Source of the DNA: Rutidosis leptorrhynchoides
Taxonomy: Eukaryota; Streptophyta; Magnoliopsida; Asterales; Asteraceae
DNA length: 64,000 bases
Direction: 5' to 3'
Assembly: GCF_046630445.1 (NCBI RefSeq)
Contig: NC_092341.1
Location: 29,340,001 to 29,404,000 of the forward strand
The notes beneath the pieces are model-generated. The model was given only the letters and a program-made list of their open reading frames with translations, was not told the origin of the DNA and did no database searches. The position numbers and the translations under genes are program-made. Positions 1-11,731 of this stretch are shown here, one piece after another; position 1 is the first letter of the stretch; every line of letters starts with the position of its first letter.

Positions 1-1373
1 CAACGCTTCATGTTACTCATTTTCCACACATGTTTAATGAAATGACTTTTAATTAGGGGATGGACTTTTTTCCTCTTGCCACGAAAACGAGCTACAGCAG
101 TGGATGATTGACAGGCGATAACCTCGTTTGAGTCGACATAAATCTTCTCACCCGAAACGTTTCCATTCACTGCTGGAGGAGGGACTAGTCCGTTTGAATT
201 ACATCCCACCTTAGACTCATTAAACTGAATTGGCCCATTAAGCTCATGTTCAGGCCCAACACCAATTTGATTTTGAAACTGCATTGGGGCAACCGAATTA
301 TCCACTGGTTCCTTGGTACACCCAACTTCACGCGAGTTCTTGATACCTGCAACACTATTGCTAATCTCGATATCTTTCTCTTTCTCTTTCCTCGAAACCC
401 GATCATCACCTGTCACCGGAAAAACGTTGGACACTAGATCCGGTGAGGAGACAGAATCCGAAAAACCGTCTGACGGAGAAGGAATGAATTCCCCTTCTTC
501 AAGGTCAGCCACGATTTCTGGTGACCCAACACCATCTTCAACTTGCCCAATTGATACATCTTCGCTTGATTTAAAATTATTTCCTACACACGTCGCCGTC
601 ACATTAGAGTTTTGGTCCGTCATCGATTGAAAATCAACCTTTTCCCCCGTACCCGACGAATTCGAATCTCCCACGCTAGGGATGCCGTGGGGTTCCTTCG
701 AGACGTTCCCACAATTAGCCATTACCGGAGAATCATTGACATTGATCAACGTCCATGAAACACGATCATTGTTGAAACTAAAAACGAGGTTGTGATTTCT
801 CACCGACTCAGGTAGGTTAAACTCGAAGTTTTTACCTCCAATCTTAATTTCAATACGATTAGTTGCAGGCCATTTAAACGACTTGGAGTCGAGATTTGCA
901 GATGAGGCAGTAGTGTTTGTGTTCCCCCATTTAACTGGGTTAGATTGGCCCCGGTTCCAAGGAGCCGGAGGAAAATCTTCTAATCCATCAATGTTCGGGA
1001 TGGGTTCTTGATTTCTGCAGGGGGGAAGGTCGTCATTTTTCTTTTCACGAAATCTGTAATGTTGAAATTCTACCCCTTCACTGTTCTTCTCCAAAGCCTT
1101 ATAGGCACGGATCCATCTTCCATTTATTTGGATGGAATTCAAGACCTTGGAAAAAGAATCGATCTCGGTAATACCTTGAAAACGAACATAACCAAATCGT
1201 TGTCCACTCGACAATCTCTTCCGAGCGAAATATACATCTATAAGAGCACCATACTTCTCGTAGACTTTCCGACAATCAACCCGAGTCCATGATTCCGGGA
1301 AATTAAAAATCAAAAACGAAGTAACTCGAGGATCACACGACGCTGAAGACGAAAAGCCATTAGGCTTCGACAT
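1..1373 (-). CDS. LINE-A ORF1, RRM-containing RNA-binding protein (partial, runs off left edge)
   Basis: Reading the minus strand from the ATG at 1373-1371, the frame stays open to base 1, at least 457 codons, with no stop. Residues about 18-95 form an RNA-recognition-motif fold, with an RNP1-like GQRFGYVRF and an N-terminal strand SFLIFNFPESW. The rest is acidic, Ser/Asp-rich and probably disordered, turning basic (RGKRKK) near the left edge. This matches plant L1-type LINE ORF1 proteins, which bind element RNA to form the RNP before target-primed reverse transcription. An in-frame upstream ATG at about 1382-1380 is formed across the LTR/TSD junction and adds three codons. The 5' leader lies about 16.6 kb away beyond the inserted LTR and Tekay-1. 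ORF2 would lie left of the window. A host gene with an RRM is possible but less likely. Confidence 0.75.
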   Translation of the reverse strand, partial: MSKPNGFSSSASCDPRVTSFLIFNFPESWTRVDCRKVYEKYGALIDVYFARKRLSSGQRFGYVRFQGITEIDSFSKVLNSIQINGRWIRAYKALEKNSEGVEFQHYRFREKKNDDLPPCRNQEPIPNIDGLEDFPPAPWNRGQSNPVKWGNTNTTASSANLDSKSFKWPATNRIEIKIGGKNFEFNLPESVRNHNLVFSFNNDRVSWTLINVNDSPVMANCGNVSKEPHGIPSVGDSNSSGTGEKVDFQSMTDQNSNVTATCVGNNFKSSEDVSIGQVEDGVGSPEIVADLEEGEFIPSPSDGFSDSVSSPDLVSNVFPVTGDDRVSRKEKEKDIEISNSVAGIKNSREVGCTKEPVDNSVAPMQFQNQIGVGPEHELNGPIQFNESKVGCNSNGLVPPPAVNGNVSGEKIYVDSNEVIACQSSTAVARFRGKRKKVHPLIKSHFIKHVWKMSNMKR

Positions 1374-1881
1374 ATGGGTCATGAAATGTCCCGTTCTTAT
1401 TGATTAAAAACGTTCCATATTAATTGATTTCGTTGCGAGGTTTTGACCTCTATATGAGACGTTTTTCAAAGACTGCATTCATTTTTATACAAACCATAAC
1501 CTTTATTTCATCAATAAAGGTTTAAAAAGCTTTACGTAGATTATCAAATAATGATAATCTAAAATATCCTGTTTACACACGACCATTACATAATGGTTTA
1601 CAATACAAATATGTTACAACAAAATAAGTTTCTTGAATGCAGTTTTTACACAATATCATACAAGCATGGACTCCAAATCTTGTCCTTATTTAAGTATGCG
1701 ACAGCGGAAGCTCTTAATAATCACCTGAGAATAAACATGCTTAAAACGTCAACAAAAATGTTGGTGAGTTATAGGTTTAACCTATATATATCAAATCGTA
1801 ACAATAGACCACAAGATTTCATATTTCAATACACATCCCATACATAGAGATAAAAATCATTCATATGGTGAACACCTGGTA

Positions 1882-4800
1882 TGTAGTGACCCGAACTTTT
1901 CCATGTTTATATATATTAATTGAGATTGATGTTTACATGATTAAATGTTTCCAACATATTAAGCAATCAAACTTGTTAAGACTTGATTAATTGAAATAGG
2001 TTTCATATAGACAATTGACCACCCAAGTTGACCGGTGATTCACGAATGTTAAAACTTGTAAAAAAAACTATATGATGACATATATATGGTTATATATATA
2101 GTTAACATGATATTATGATAAGTAAACATATCATTAATTATATTAACAATGAACTACATATGTAAAAACAAGACTACTAACTTAATGATTTTGAAACGAG
2201 ACATATATGTAACGTTTATCGTTGTAACGACATTTAATGTATATATATCATATTAAGAGATATTCGTACATCATAATATCATGATAATATAATAATTTAA
2301 AATATCTTTTGATATTATAAACATTGGGTTAACAACATTTAACAAGATCGTTAACCTAAAGGTTTCAAAACAACACTTACATGTAACGACTAACGATGAC
2401 TTAACGACTCAGTTAAAATGTATATACATGTAGTGTTTTAATATGTATTTATACACTTTTGAAAGACTTCAATACACTTATCAAAATACTTCTACTTAAC
2501 AAAAATGCTTACAATTACATTCTCGTTCAGTTTCATCAACAATTCTACTCGTATGCACCCGTATTCGTACTCGTACAATACACAGCTTTTAGATGTATGT
2601 ACTATTGGTATATACACTCCAATGATCAGCTCTTAGCAGCCCATGTGAGTCACCTAACACATGTGGGAACCATCATTTGGCAACTAGCATGAAATATCTC
2701 ATAAGATTACAAAAATATGAGTAATCATTCATGACTTATTTACATGAAAACAAAATTACATATCCTTTATATCTAATCCATACACCAACGACCAAAAACA
2801 CCTACAAACACTTTCATTCTTCAATTTTCTTCATCTAATTGAACTCTCTCAAGTTCTATCTTCAAGTTCTAAGTGTTCTTCATAAATTCCAAAAGTTCTA
2901 GTTTCATAAAATCAAGAATACTTTCAAGTTTGCTAGCTCACTTCCAATCTTGTAAGGTGATCATCCAACCTCAAGAAATCTTTGTTTCTTACAGTAGGTT
3001 ATCATTCTAATACAAGGTAATAATCATATTCAAACTTTGGTTCAATTTCTATAACTATAACAATCTTATTTCAAGTGATGATCTTACTTGAACTTGTTTT
3101 CGTGTCATGATTTTGCTTCAAGAACTTTGAGCCATCCAAGGATCCATTGAAGCTAGATCCATTTTTCTCTTTTCCAGTAGGTTCATCCAAGGAACTTAAG
3201 GTAGTAATGATGTTCATAACATCATTCGATTCATACATATAAAGCTATCTTATTCGAAGGTTTAAACTTGTAATCACTAGAACATAGTTTAGTTAATTCT
3301 AAACTTGTTCGCAAACAAAAGTTAATCCTTCTAACTTGACTTTTAAAATCAACTAAACACATGTTCTATATCTATATGATATGCTAACTTAATGATTTAA
3401 AACCTGGAAACACGAAAAACACCGTAAAACCGGATTTACGCCGTCGTAGTAACACCGCGGGCTGTTTTGGGTTAGTTAATTAAAAACTATGATAAACTTT
3501 GATTTAAAAGTTGTTATTCTGAGAAAATGATTTTTATTATGAACATGAAACTATATCCAAAAATTATGGTTAAACTCAAAGTGGAAGTATGTTTTCTAAA
3601 ATGGTCATCTAGACGTCGTTCTTTCGACTGAAATGACTACCTTTACAAAAACGACTTGTAACTTATTTTTCCGACTATAAACCTATACTTTTTCTGTTTA
3701 GATTCATAAAATAGAGTTCAATATGAAACCATAGCAATTTGATTCACTCAAAACGGATTTAAAATGAAGAAGTTATGGGTAAAACAAGATTGGATAATTT
3801 TTCTCATTTTAGCTACGTGAAAATTTGTAACAAATCTATTCCAACCATAACTTAATCAACTTGTATTGTATATTATGTAATCTTGAGATACCATAGACAC
3901 GTATACAATGTTTCGACCTATCATGTCGACACATCTATATATATTTCGGAACAACCATAGACACTCTATATGTGAATGTTGGAGTTAGCTATACAGGGTT
4001 GAGGTTGATTCCAAAATATATATAGTTTGAGTTGTGATCAATACTGAGATACGTATACACTGGGTCGTGGATTGATTCAAGATAATATTTATCGATTTAT
4101 TTCTGTACATCTAACTGTGGACAACTAGTTGTAGGGTACTAACGAGGACAGCTGACTTAATAAACTTAAAACATCAAAATATATTAAAAGTGTTGTAAAT
4201 ATATTTTGAACATACTTTGATATATATGTATATATTGTTATAGGCTCGTGAATCAACCAGTGGCCAAGTTTTACTTCCCGACGAAGTAAAAATCTGTGAA
4301 AGTGAGTTATAGTCCCACTTTTAAAATCTAATATTTTTGGGATGAGAATACATGCAGGTTTTATAAATGATTTACAAAATAGACACAAGTACGTGAAACT
4401 ACATTCTATGGTTGAATTATCGAAATCGAATATGCCCCTTTTTATTAAGTCTGGTAATCTAAGAATTAGGGAACATACACCCTAATTGACGCGAATCCTA
4501 AAGATAGATCTATTGGGCCTAACAAACCCCATCCAAAGTACCGGATGCTTTAGTACTTCGAAATTTATATCATATCCGAAGGGTGTCCCGGAATGATGGG
4601 GATATTCTTATATATGCATCTTGTTATTGTCGGTTACCAGGTGTTCACCATATGAATGATTTTTATCTCTATGTATGGGATGTGTATTGAAATATGAAAT
4701 CTTGTGGTCTATTGTTACGATTTGATATATATAGGTTAAACCTATAACTCACCAACATTTTTGTTGACGTTTTAAGCATGTTTATTCTCAGGTGATTATT

Positions 4801-5134
4801 AAGAGCTTCCGCTGTCGCATACTTAAATAAGGACAAGATTTGGAGTCCATGCTTGTATGATATTGTGTAAAAACTGCATTCAAGAAACTTATTTTGTTGT
4901 AACATATTTGTATTGTAAACCATTATGTAATGGTCGTGTGTAAACAGGATATTTTAGATTATCATTATTTGATAATCTACGTAAAGCTTTTTAAACCTTT
5001 ATTGATGAAATAAAGGTTATGGTTTGTTTAAAAATGAATGCAGTCTTTGAAAAACGTCTCATATAGAGGTCAAAACCTCGCAACGAAATCAATTAATATG
5101 GAACGTTTTTAATCAATAAGAACGGGACATTTCA
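1882..5134 (+). repeat. 5' LTR of Tekay-1
   Basis: 3253 bp, beginning TGTAGTGACCCG and ending GGGACATTTCA. It is the same length as the 3' LTR at a constant offset of 9850 bp. It should contain promoter and polyadenylation signals. Short ORFs of 77-87 codons inside it recur in every LTR copy but look non-coding. Confidence 0.96.
2766..2775 (+). promoter_or_regulatory. Possible TATA box in Tekay-1 5' LTR
   Basis: TTTATATCTA lies about 30-40 bp before a CT/CA-rich stretch (from about 2800) typical of a plant transcript leader. The 3' LTR has the same sequence at 12616-12625. The assignment rests on sequence pattern only. Confidence 0.35.
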
Positions 5135-5135
5135 G

Positions 5136-5148
5136 TTGGTATCAGAGC
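5136..5148 (+). other. Primer-binding site (initiator tRNA-Met type)
   Basis: TTGGTATCAGAGC starts two bases after the 5' LTR and is complementary to the 3' end of plant initiator tRNA-Met. It primes minus-strand cDNA synthesis. Confidence 0.9.
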
Positions 5149-5343
5149 GTTGGTCTTAGAGAACCAGAAAATTTGCATTAGTGTGTCTTATCGAGTTTGT
5201 TAGGATGCATTAGTGAGTCTGGACTTCGACCGTGTTTTCTTTAAAAATGATTGCTTAACATTTTTGTTGGAAACTATATATTTTTAACATATGAATATTA
5301 TGTGATATATTAATCTCTTAACGTGTTTGATATTATGTGATAG

Positions 5344-5958
5344 ATGTCTACCTCTAGAACAAGTCCCATTGACTCACCTAATAATAATGAAGAGTCAAAT
5401 GTAAATTGGAATGATTTGTGGACTGATTCACAAGTTCCCGAAGAGGAACCGGAAGAAGAGTCGGAACCGGAAGAAGAATCGGAACCGGAAGAAGAATCGG
5501 AACCGGATGAAGAAATAGAACCGGTGGGGGAAATAATAAAACGGTTAAGTAAAAGAAAATCCTCAACCAACCGACCAAGGTTAATTATGGTCAATGGTGT
5601 TTCCGCCAAGGAAGCAAAATATTGGGAGGATTACCAATTCTCCGATGAATCGGATTCCGACGAGAATTCCGATGATGTTATAGAAATTACCCCAACTGAA
5701 TTTAAAAAGGCAAAAGAAAATAATAAGGGAAAGGGCATAAAAATAGAGAAGTCTAATTCCAACCCCGATGAACTTTATATGTATCGTCAACCCCCGAAGT
5801 CCTTAAGTTGTAACAATGACCCGGGAACCTCTAAACCACCAGGTTTTTCTAAACCAATGTGGAAAATTACGGCTCGTATTAGGGGAACATCATATATCCC
5901 TAGAAAATTGGTAAAACGAACCAAAACCGAAGAAGAAGAAACAAGCGAGTCGGAATAA
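5344..5958 (+). CDS. Acidic low-complexity protein ORF inside Tekay-1 (unknown function)
   Basis: A 204-codon ORF starting ATGTCTACC, 209 bp after the LTR and before the F-box ORF. Residues about 30-60 are a tandem Pro/Glu/Ser acidic repeat (about three copies of EPEEES). The middle holds more acidic patches (SDESDSDENSDD). The C-terminal third is basic and Lys/Arg-rich (IPRKLVKRTK) and ends in another acidic tail. No catalytic motif, signal peptide or membrane segment is visible. It is neither gag nor pol. The charge layout would suit a chaperone-like or chromatin-associated protein, but that is speculation. It may instead be the first part of a captured transcript shared with the F-box ORF. 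Confidence 0.6.
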   Translation: MSTSRTSPIDSPNNNEESNVNWNDLWTDSQVPEEEPEEESEPEEESEPEEESEPDEEIEPVGEIIKRLSKRKSSTNRPRLIMVNGVSAKEAKYWEDYQFSDESDSDENSDDVIEITPTEFKKAKENNKGKGIKIEKSNSNPDELYMYRQPPKSLSCNNDPGTSKPPGFSKPMWKITARIRGTSYIPRKLVKRTKTEEEETSESE

Positions 5959-6096
5959 GATAGTTGTATTCGTGTGGTGTAATATATGTAATATAGTGTG
6001 CTTATGCTTTATGATATATGTAAAAATTGCTTGTATTAATAAGTATTTTTTTTTATGAATCTAACTCTTGTCTATTTTACAGTATAAAAACACAAA

Positions 6097-6780
6097 ATGG
6101 ATAGACAACCCAATATTTTAAGAGACCTACCCGGAGACATGATTGATGAAATCTTGTCTAGAGTCGGTCAGAATTCTTCGGCACAACTATTTAAGGCGAG
6201 ATCAGTTTGTAAGACATTCGAAGAACGTTCCAAGAATGTCTTGGTTTATAAGAGACTTTCGTTTGAAAGATGGGGGATATCACATTGGGAAACCCATAAG
6301 TTACGATGTGTTTACTTTGACGCATATATTGCGGGGAACCCAAATGCTATTTTACGCAACGGGTTAAGAAATTATTTTGACTCAATATATCCGAATATTG
6401 GACTTCGTGATTTAGAAAAAGCGGCTAACATGCAACATAAAGAAGCATGTTATGCTTATGGATTAGTAATGTTTGCTTCTCACCAAAGTGAGAACAAGAA
6501 CATCGGGCTACAACTATTAAACAAAACGTTCCCACAAGTGACGGAGTCGGTAATTGGAGTAAGAAATGAGGTTTTTAGATTGTTACGGGACTGTTGGACA
6601 TTACGTAACCCTCATCCCTTTGACGACGTTACAACACGCTGTCTTATCAACGGCCATAACGGTTATGTTGCACAAGACCAAGGATGGGAAGTAGTCCTAG
6701 TAAAACCAGAATGCATGACTTGTTTCTGGACGTATGAATTACGTGTCTTTATTGCCTTTGCTGAACGACTTGTGTACTAG
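6097..6780 (+). CDS. F-box protein (At2g35280-like) carried inside Tekay-1
   Basis: A 227-codon ORF between PBS and gag on the coding strand. Residues about 7-50 form an F-box (LRDLPGDMIDEILSRV, then VCKTF), the segment that docks to SKP1 in SCF ubiquitin ligases. Residues about 75-150 resemble the Sel1/TPR-like repeats of the plant At2g35280-type F-box family (GNPNAILRNGL, DLEKAANMQHKEACYAYGLVMF). The C-terminal part has Cys/Trp residues (PECMTCFWTYELRVF). The frame is intact and has no introns, as expected for a gene captured through RNA. The ATG at 6097 is preceded by an A-rich context. LTR elements do not need such a gene. It may be a passenger or may help the element, for example by directing degradation of a silencing factor; the latter is inference. 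Confidence 0.8.
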   Translation: MDRQPNILRDLPGDMIDEILSRVGQNSSAQLFKARSVCKTFEERSKNVLVYKRLSFERWGISHWETHKLRCVYFDAYIAGNPNAILRNGLRNYFDSIYPNIGLRDLEKAANMQHKEACYAYGLVMFASHQSENKNIGLQLLNKTFPQVTESVIGVRNEVFRLLRDCWTLRNPHPFDDVTTRCLINGHNGYVAQDQGWEVVLVKPECMTCFWTYELRVFIAFAERLVY

Positions 6781-6970
6781 CTAGAATTATCTTCACAACT
6801 ATCTTGTATCAAAGTTATTGTGTGCTATATTTCATGCTTTATGTAAAATAAGCGGTATTATAAGTTTGTAAAATATTGTATAAAAGTTTGAACGCGAAAT
6901 ATTATTATAATCAGTTTTTCATATAGAATTGTAGTAGTTGAATTGTATATTAGCTACTAAGTATGAACTT

Positions 6971-6983
6971 AACGGGTAGGTAC
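6971..6983 (+). other. Second copy of the Tekay-1 PPT motif, upstream of gag
   Basis: AACGGGTAGGTAC here is identical to the 13 bases just before the 3' LTR (11719-11731). It is followed by TACCCG, giving a short quasi-palindrome. It lies between the F-box ORF and gag, where no priming site is expected. Confidence 0.5.
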
Positions 6984-7121
6984 TACCCGAATTTAAACTT
7001 ATAAAACGCTAATATGAAGAAAAAGCTTTTATAAATGAGTTCATATTATGCTACGAAATACTATTAACTACTCTTAATATTCTGTATGATTAACTTGTTC
7101 CATTTTACTATTTTGAAGGAA

Positions 7122-10100
7122 ATGGCACCGACTACTCGACACACCGTGAATATGAATGAAGAGGAATTCCGTACTTTTCTAGCTTCAAACATAGCCGCAG
7201 TACAGGCTGCGCTACATACCAACAATAACCTTGGATCTAGCAGTACAGGAAATCGTGTAGGATGCACCTACAAAGAATTCACTGCCTGCAAACCTTTGGA
7301 ATTTGATGGAACCGAAGGACCGATCGGATTGAAACGGTGGACCGAGAAGGTTGAATCGGTGTTTGCCATAAGTAAGTGTACTGAAGAGGACAAAGTGAAG
7401 TACGCTACGCATACCTTCACAGGTTCTGCGTTAACATGGTGGAATACCTATCTAGAGCAAGTGGGACAAGATGATGCGTACGCACTACCGTGGTCAGCAT
7501 TCAAGCACTTGATGAACGAGAAGTACCGTCCCAGAACCGAGGTCAATAAGCTCAAGACAGAACTTAGAGGGTTACGAACCCAAGGATTTGATATTACCAC
7601 GTACGAAAGACGATTCACAGAATTGTGCCTATTGTGTCCGGGAGCATTCGAAGATGAGGAAGAGAAGATCGACGCGTTTGTGAAAGGATTACCGGAAAGA
7701 ATCCAAGAAGATATAAGTTCACACGAGCCCGCCTCCATACAACAGGCATGTAGAATGGCTCACAAACTAGTGAACCAGATTGAAGAAAGAATTAAAGAAC
7801 AGACTGCTGAAGAGGCCAATGTGAAGCAAGTCAAAAGAAAGTGGGAGGAAAACGGTGATAAGAATCACCAATACAACAACAACAGCAATTACAACAATAA
7901 TCGCAACAATTATCCCAACAATCGCAACATCAATCGCAACTACAACAAACGGCCCAACAACAACAACAACAACAACAACAGCAACTACAAAAATCATCCC
8001 AACAACAATAATAACCGCAACAACAACAACAATCAGAAGCAACTATGCCAAAGGTGTGAAAAGAATCACTCGGGGTTCTGCACCAAATTTTGCAACAAGT
8101 GTAAAAGAAATGGTCATAGTGCGGCGAAGTGTGAGGTCTACGGACCAGGGGTTAATAGAACGAAAGGAACAAATGGTGTCGGAACGAGTAATGGCGGAGC
8201 AAGTAGTGTCGGAGCAAGTTATGCCAATGTAGTTTGTTATAAATGTGGAAAACCAGGCCACATTATTAGAAATTGCCCGAACCAGGAGAACACGAATGGA
8301 CAAGGCCGTGGAAGAGTTTTCAATATTAATGCGGTAGAGGCACAGGAAGACCCGGAGCTTGTTACGGGTACGTTTCTTATTGACAATAAATCTGCTTACG
8401 TTTTATTTGATTCGGGTGCGGATAGAAGCTATATGAGTAGAGATTTTTGTGCTAAATTAAGTTGTCCATTGACGCCTTTGGATAGTAAATTTTTACTCGA
8501 ATTAGCAAATGGTAAATTAATTTCAGCAGATAATATATGTCGGAATCGAGAAATTAAACTGGTTAGCGAAACATTTAAGATTGATTTGATACCAGTAGAG
8601 TTAGGGAGTTTTGATGTGATAATCGGTATGGACTGGTTGAAAGAAGTGAAAGCGGAGATCGTTTGTTACAAAAATGCAATTCGCATTATACGAGAAAAAG
8701 GAAAACCCTTAATGGTGTACGGAGAAAAGGGCAACACGAAGCTACATCTTATTAGTAATTTGAAGGCACAAAAACTAATAAGAAAAGGTTGCTATGCTGT
8801 TCTAGCACACGTCGAGAAAGTACAAACTGAAGAAAAGAGCATCAATGATGTTCCCATTGCAAAAGAATTTCCCGATGTATTTCCGAAAGAATTACCGGGA
8901 TTACCCCCACATCGATCCGTTGAATTTCAAATAGATCTTGTACCAGGAGCTGCACCAATAGCTCGTGCTCCTTACAGACTCGCACCCAGCGAGATGAAAG
9001 AACTGCAAAGCCAATTACAAGAACTTTTAGAGCGTGGTTTCATTCGACCAAGCACATCACCGTGGGGAGCTCCTGTTTTGTTTGTCAAGAAGAAAGATGG
9101 TACATTCAGGTTGTGTATCGACTACCGAGAGTTGAACAAACTTACCATCAAGAACCGCTACCCACTACCGAGAATCGACGACTTATTTGATCAACTACAA
9201 GGCTCGTCTGTTTATTCAAAGATTGACTTACGTTCCGGGTATCATCAAATGCGGGTGAAAGAAGATGATATTCCAAAGACTGCTTTCAGAACACGTTACG
9301 GTCATTACGAGTTTATGGTCATGCCGTTTGGTTTAACTAATGCACCAGCTGTGTTCATGGACCTTATGAACCGAGTGTGTGGACCATACCTTGACAAGTT
9401 TGTCATTGTTTTCATTGATGACATACTTATTTACTCAAAGAATGACCAAGAACACGGTGAACATTTGAGAAAGGTGTTAGAAGTATTGAGGAAGGAAGAA
9501 TTGTACGCTAAGTTTTCAAAGTGTGCATTTTGGTTGGAAGAAGTTCAATTCCTCGGTCACATAGTGAACAAAGAAGGTATTAAGGTGGATCCGGCAAAGA
9601 TAGAAACTGTTGAAAAGTGGGAAACCCCGAAAACTCCGAAACACATACGCCAGTTTTTAGGACTAGCTGGTTACTACAGAAGGTTCATCCAAGACTTTTC
9701 CAGAATAGCAAAACCCTTGACTGCATTAACGCATAAAGGGAAGAAATTTGAATGGAATGATGAACAAGAGAAAGCGTTTCAGTTATTGAAGAAAAAGCTA
9801 ACTACGGCACCTATATTGTCATTGCCTGAAGGGAATGATGATTTTGTGATTTATTGTGACGCATCAAAGCAAGGTCTCGGTTGTGTATTAATGCAACGAA
9901 CGAAGGTGATTGCTTATGCGTCTAGACAATTGAAGATTCACGAACAAAATTATACGACGCATGATTTGGAATTAGGCGCGGTTGTTTTTGCATTAAAGAC
10001 TTGGAGGCACTACTTATATGGGGTCAAAAGTATTATATATACCGACCACAAAAGTCTTCAACACATATTTAATCAGAAACAACTGAATATGAGGCAGCGT

Positions 10101-11696
10101 AGGTGGATTGAATTATTGAATGATTACGATTTTGAGATTCGTTACCACCCGGGGAAGGCAAATGTGGTAGCCGATGCCTTGAGCAGGAAGGATAGAGAAC
10201 CCATTCGAGTAAAATCTATGAATATAATGATTCATAATAACATTACTACTCAAATAAAGGAGGCGCAACAAGGAGTTTTAAAAGAGGGAAATTTAAAGGA
10301 TGAAATACCCAAAGGATCGGAGAAGCATCTTAATATTCGGGAAGACGGAACTCGGTATAGGGCTGAAAGGATTTGGGTACCAAAATTTGGAGATATGAGA
10401 GAAATGGTACTTAGAGAAGCTCATAAAACCAGATACTCAATACATCCTGGAACGGGGAAGATGTACAAGGATCTCAAGAAACATTTTTGGTGGCCGGGTA
10501 TGAAAGCCGATGTTGCTAAATACGTAGGAGAATGTTTGACGTGTTCTAAGGTCAAAGCTGAGCATCAGAAACCATCAGGTCTACTTCAACAACCCGAAAT
10601 CCCGGAATGGAAATGGGAAAACATTACCATGGATTTCATCACTAAATTGCCAAGGACTGCAAGTGGTTTTGATACTATTTGGGTAATAGTTGATCGTCTC
10701 ACCAAATCAGCACACTTCCTACCAATAAGAGAAGATGACAAGATGGAGAAGTTAGCACGACTGTATTTGAAGGAAGTCGTCTCCAGACATGGAATACCAA
10801 TCTCTATTATCTCTGATAGGGATGGCAGATTTATTTCAAGATTCTGGCAGACATTACAGCAAGCATTAGGAACTCGTCTAGACATGAGTACTGCCTATCA
10901 TCCACAAACTGATGGGCAGAGCGAAAGGACGATACAAACGCTTGAAGACATGCTACGAGCATGTGTTATTGATTTCGGAAATAGTTGGGATCGACATCTA
11001 CCGTTAGCAGAATTTTCCTACAACAACAGCTACCATTCAAGCATTGAGATGGCACCGTTTGAAGCACTTTATGGTAGAAAGTGCAGGTCTCCGATTTGTT
11101 GGAGTGAGGTGGGGGATAGACAGATTACGGGTCCGGAGATTATACAAGAAACTACCGAGAAGATCATCCAAATTCAACAACGGTTGAAAACCGCCCAAAG
11201 TCGACAAAAGAGCTACGCTGACATTAAAAGAAAAGATATAGAATTTGAAATTGGAGAGATGGTCATGCTTAAAGTTTCACCTTGGAAAGGCGTTGTTCGA
11301 TTTGGTAAACGAGGGAAATTAAATCCAAGGTATATTGGACCATTCAAGATTATTGATCGTGTCGGACCAGTAGCTTACCGACTTGAGTTACCTCAACAAC
11401 TCGCGGCTGTACATAACACTTTCCACGTCTCAAATTTGAAGAAATGTTTTGCTAAAGAAGATCTCACTATTCCGTTAGATGAAATCCAAATCAACGAAAA
11501 ACTCCAATTCATCGAAGAACCCGTCGAAATAATGGATCGTGAGGTTAAAAGACTTAAGCAAAACAAGATACCAATTGTTAAGGTTCGATGGAATGCTCGT
11601 AGAGGACCCGAGTTCACCTGGGAGCGTGAAGATCAGATGAAGAATAAATACCCGCATCTATTTCCAGAAGATTCGTCAACACCTTCAACAGCTTAA
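7122..11696 (+). CDS. Tekay-1 gag-pol polyprotein (Gag-PR-RT-RH-INT)
   Basis: A single open frame of about 1524 codons encodes all replication proteins. The start is taken at 7122 (MAPTTRH); an in-frame ATG at 7086 would add 12 codons. Order: Gag capsid domain (about 7260-7740), an Asn-rich linker, a Cys/His cluster and a CCHC zinc knuckle [14 protein letters not shown] (about 8236-8277). Next come the aspartic protease (DSGAD, about 8408), RT with FIDD (about 9411-9422) and RNase H ([12 protein letters not shown]). Integrase has an HHCC zinc finger (about 10420-10550), a DDE core (motifs TMDF, SDRDG, SERTIQ) and a C-terminal chromodomain-like segment (FTWERE). Every key residue I looked for is present, so it could be active. 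Confidence 0.95.
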   Translation: MAPTTRHTVNMNEEEFRTFLASNIAAVQAALHTNNNLGSSSTGNRVGCTYKEFTACKPLEFDGTEGPIGLKRWTEKVESVFAISKCTEEDKVKYATHTFTGSALTWWNTYLEQVGQDDAYALPWSAFKHLMNEKYRPRTEVNKLKTELRGLRTQGFDITTYERRFTELCLLCPGAFEDEEEKIDAFVKGLPERIQEDISSHEPASIQQACRMAHKLVNQIEERIKEQTAEEANVKQVKRKWEENGDKNHQYNNNSNYNNNRNNYPNNRNINRNYNKRPNNNNNNNNSNYKNHPNNNNNRNNNNNQKQLCQRCEKNHSGFCTKFCNKCKRNGHSAAKCEVYGPGVNRTKGTNGVGTSNGGASSVGASYANVVCYKCGKPGHIIRNCPNQENTNGQGRGRVFNINAVEAQEDPELVTGTFLIDNKSAYVLFDSGADRSYMSRDFCAKLSCPLTPLDSKFLLELANGKLISADNICRNREIKLVSETFKIDLIPVELGSFDVIIGMDWLKEVKAEIVCYKNAIRIIREKGKPLMVYGEKGNTKLHLISNLKAQKLIRKGCYAVLAHVEKVQTEEKSINDVPIAKEFPDVFPKELPGLPPHRSVEFQIDLVPGAAPIARAPYRLAPSEMKELQSQLQELLERGFIRPSTSPWGAPVLFVKKKDGTFRLCIDYRELNKLTIKNRYPLPRIDDLFDQLQGSSVYSKIDLRSGYHQMRVKEDDIPKTAFRTRYGHYEFMVMPFGLTNAPAVFMDLMNRVCGPYLDKFVIVFIDDILIYSKNDQEHGEHLRKVLEVLRKEELYAKFSKCAFWLEEVQFLGHIVNKEGIKVDPAKIETVEKWETPKTPKHIRQFLGLAGYYRRFIQDFSRIAKPLTALTHKGKKFEWNDEQEKAFQLLKKKLTTAPILSLPEGNDDFVIYCDASKQGLGCVLMQRTKVIAYASRQLKIHEQNYTTHDLELGAVVFALKTWRHYLYGVKSIIYTDHKSLQHIFNQKQLNMRQRRWIELLNDYDFEIRYHPGKANVVADALSRKDREPIRVKSMNIMIHNNITTQIKEAQQGVLKEGNLKDEIPKGSEKHLNIREDGTRYRAERIWVPKFGDMREMVLREAHKTRYSIHPGTGKMYKDLKKHFWWPGMKADVAKYVGECLTCSKVKAEHQKPSGLLQQPEIPEWKWENITMDFITKLPRTASGFDTIWVIVDRLTKSAHFLPIREDDKMEKLARLYLKEVVSRHGIPISIISDRDGRFISRFWQTLQQALGTRLDMSTAYHPQTDGQSERTIQTLEDMLRACVIDFGNSWDRHLPLAEFSYNNSYHSSIEMAPFEALYGRKCRSPICWSEVGDRQITGPEIIQETTEKIIQIQQRLKTAQSRQKSYADIKRKDIEFEIGEMVMLKVSPWKGVVRFGKRGKLNPRYIGPFKIIDRVGPVAYRLELPQQLAAVHNTFHVSNLKKCFAKEDLTIPLDEIQINEKLQFIEEPVEIMDREVKRLKQNKIPIVKVRWNARRGPEFTWEREDQMKNKYPHLFPEDSSTPSTA

Positions 11697-11718
11697 AATT
11701 TCGGGACGAAATTTATTT

Positions 11719-11731
11719 AACGGGTAGGTAC
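11719..11731 (+). other. Polypurine-type tract before Tekay-1 3' LTR
   Basis: AACGGGTAGGTAC immediately precedes the 3' LTR, the position of the plus-strand primer. It is less purine-rich than a classic tract. Confidence 0.6.

Noticed and set aside
1593..1847. 84-codon ORF repeated at 4669-4923 and 14519-14773
   Set aside because: It is the same LTR sequence in each copy; no domain, no conserved codon pattern visible, and it lies in non-coding LTR.
2459..2692. 77- and 87-codon ORFs recurring in Tekay-1 LTRs
   Set aside because: Present because the LTR is repeated; low-complexity residues and no support for translation.
7767..8232. Val/Ile-rich and Thr-rich ORFs opposite or overlapping the gag linker
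   Set aside because: Shadows of the Asn-codon repeats in gag-pol.
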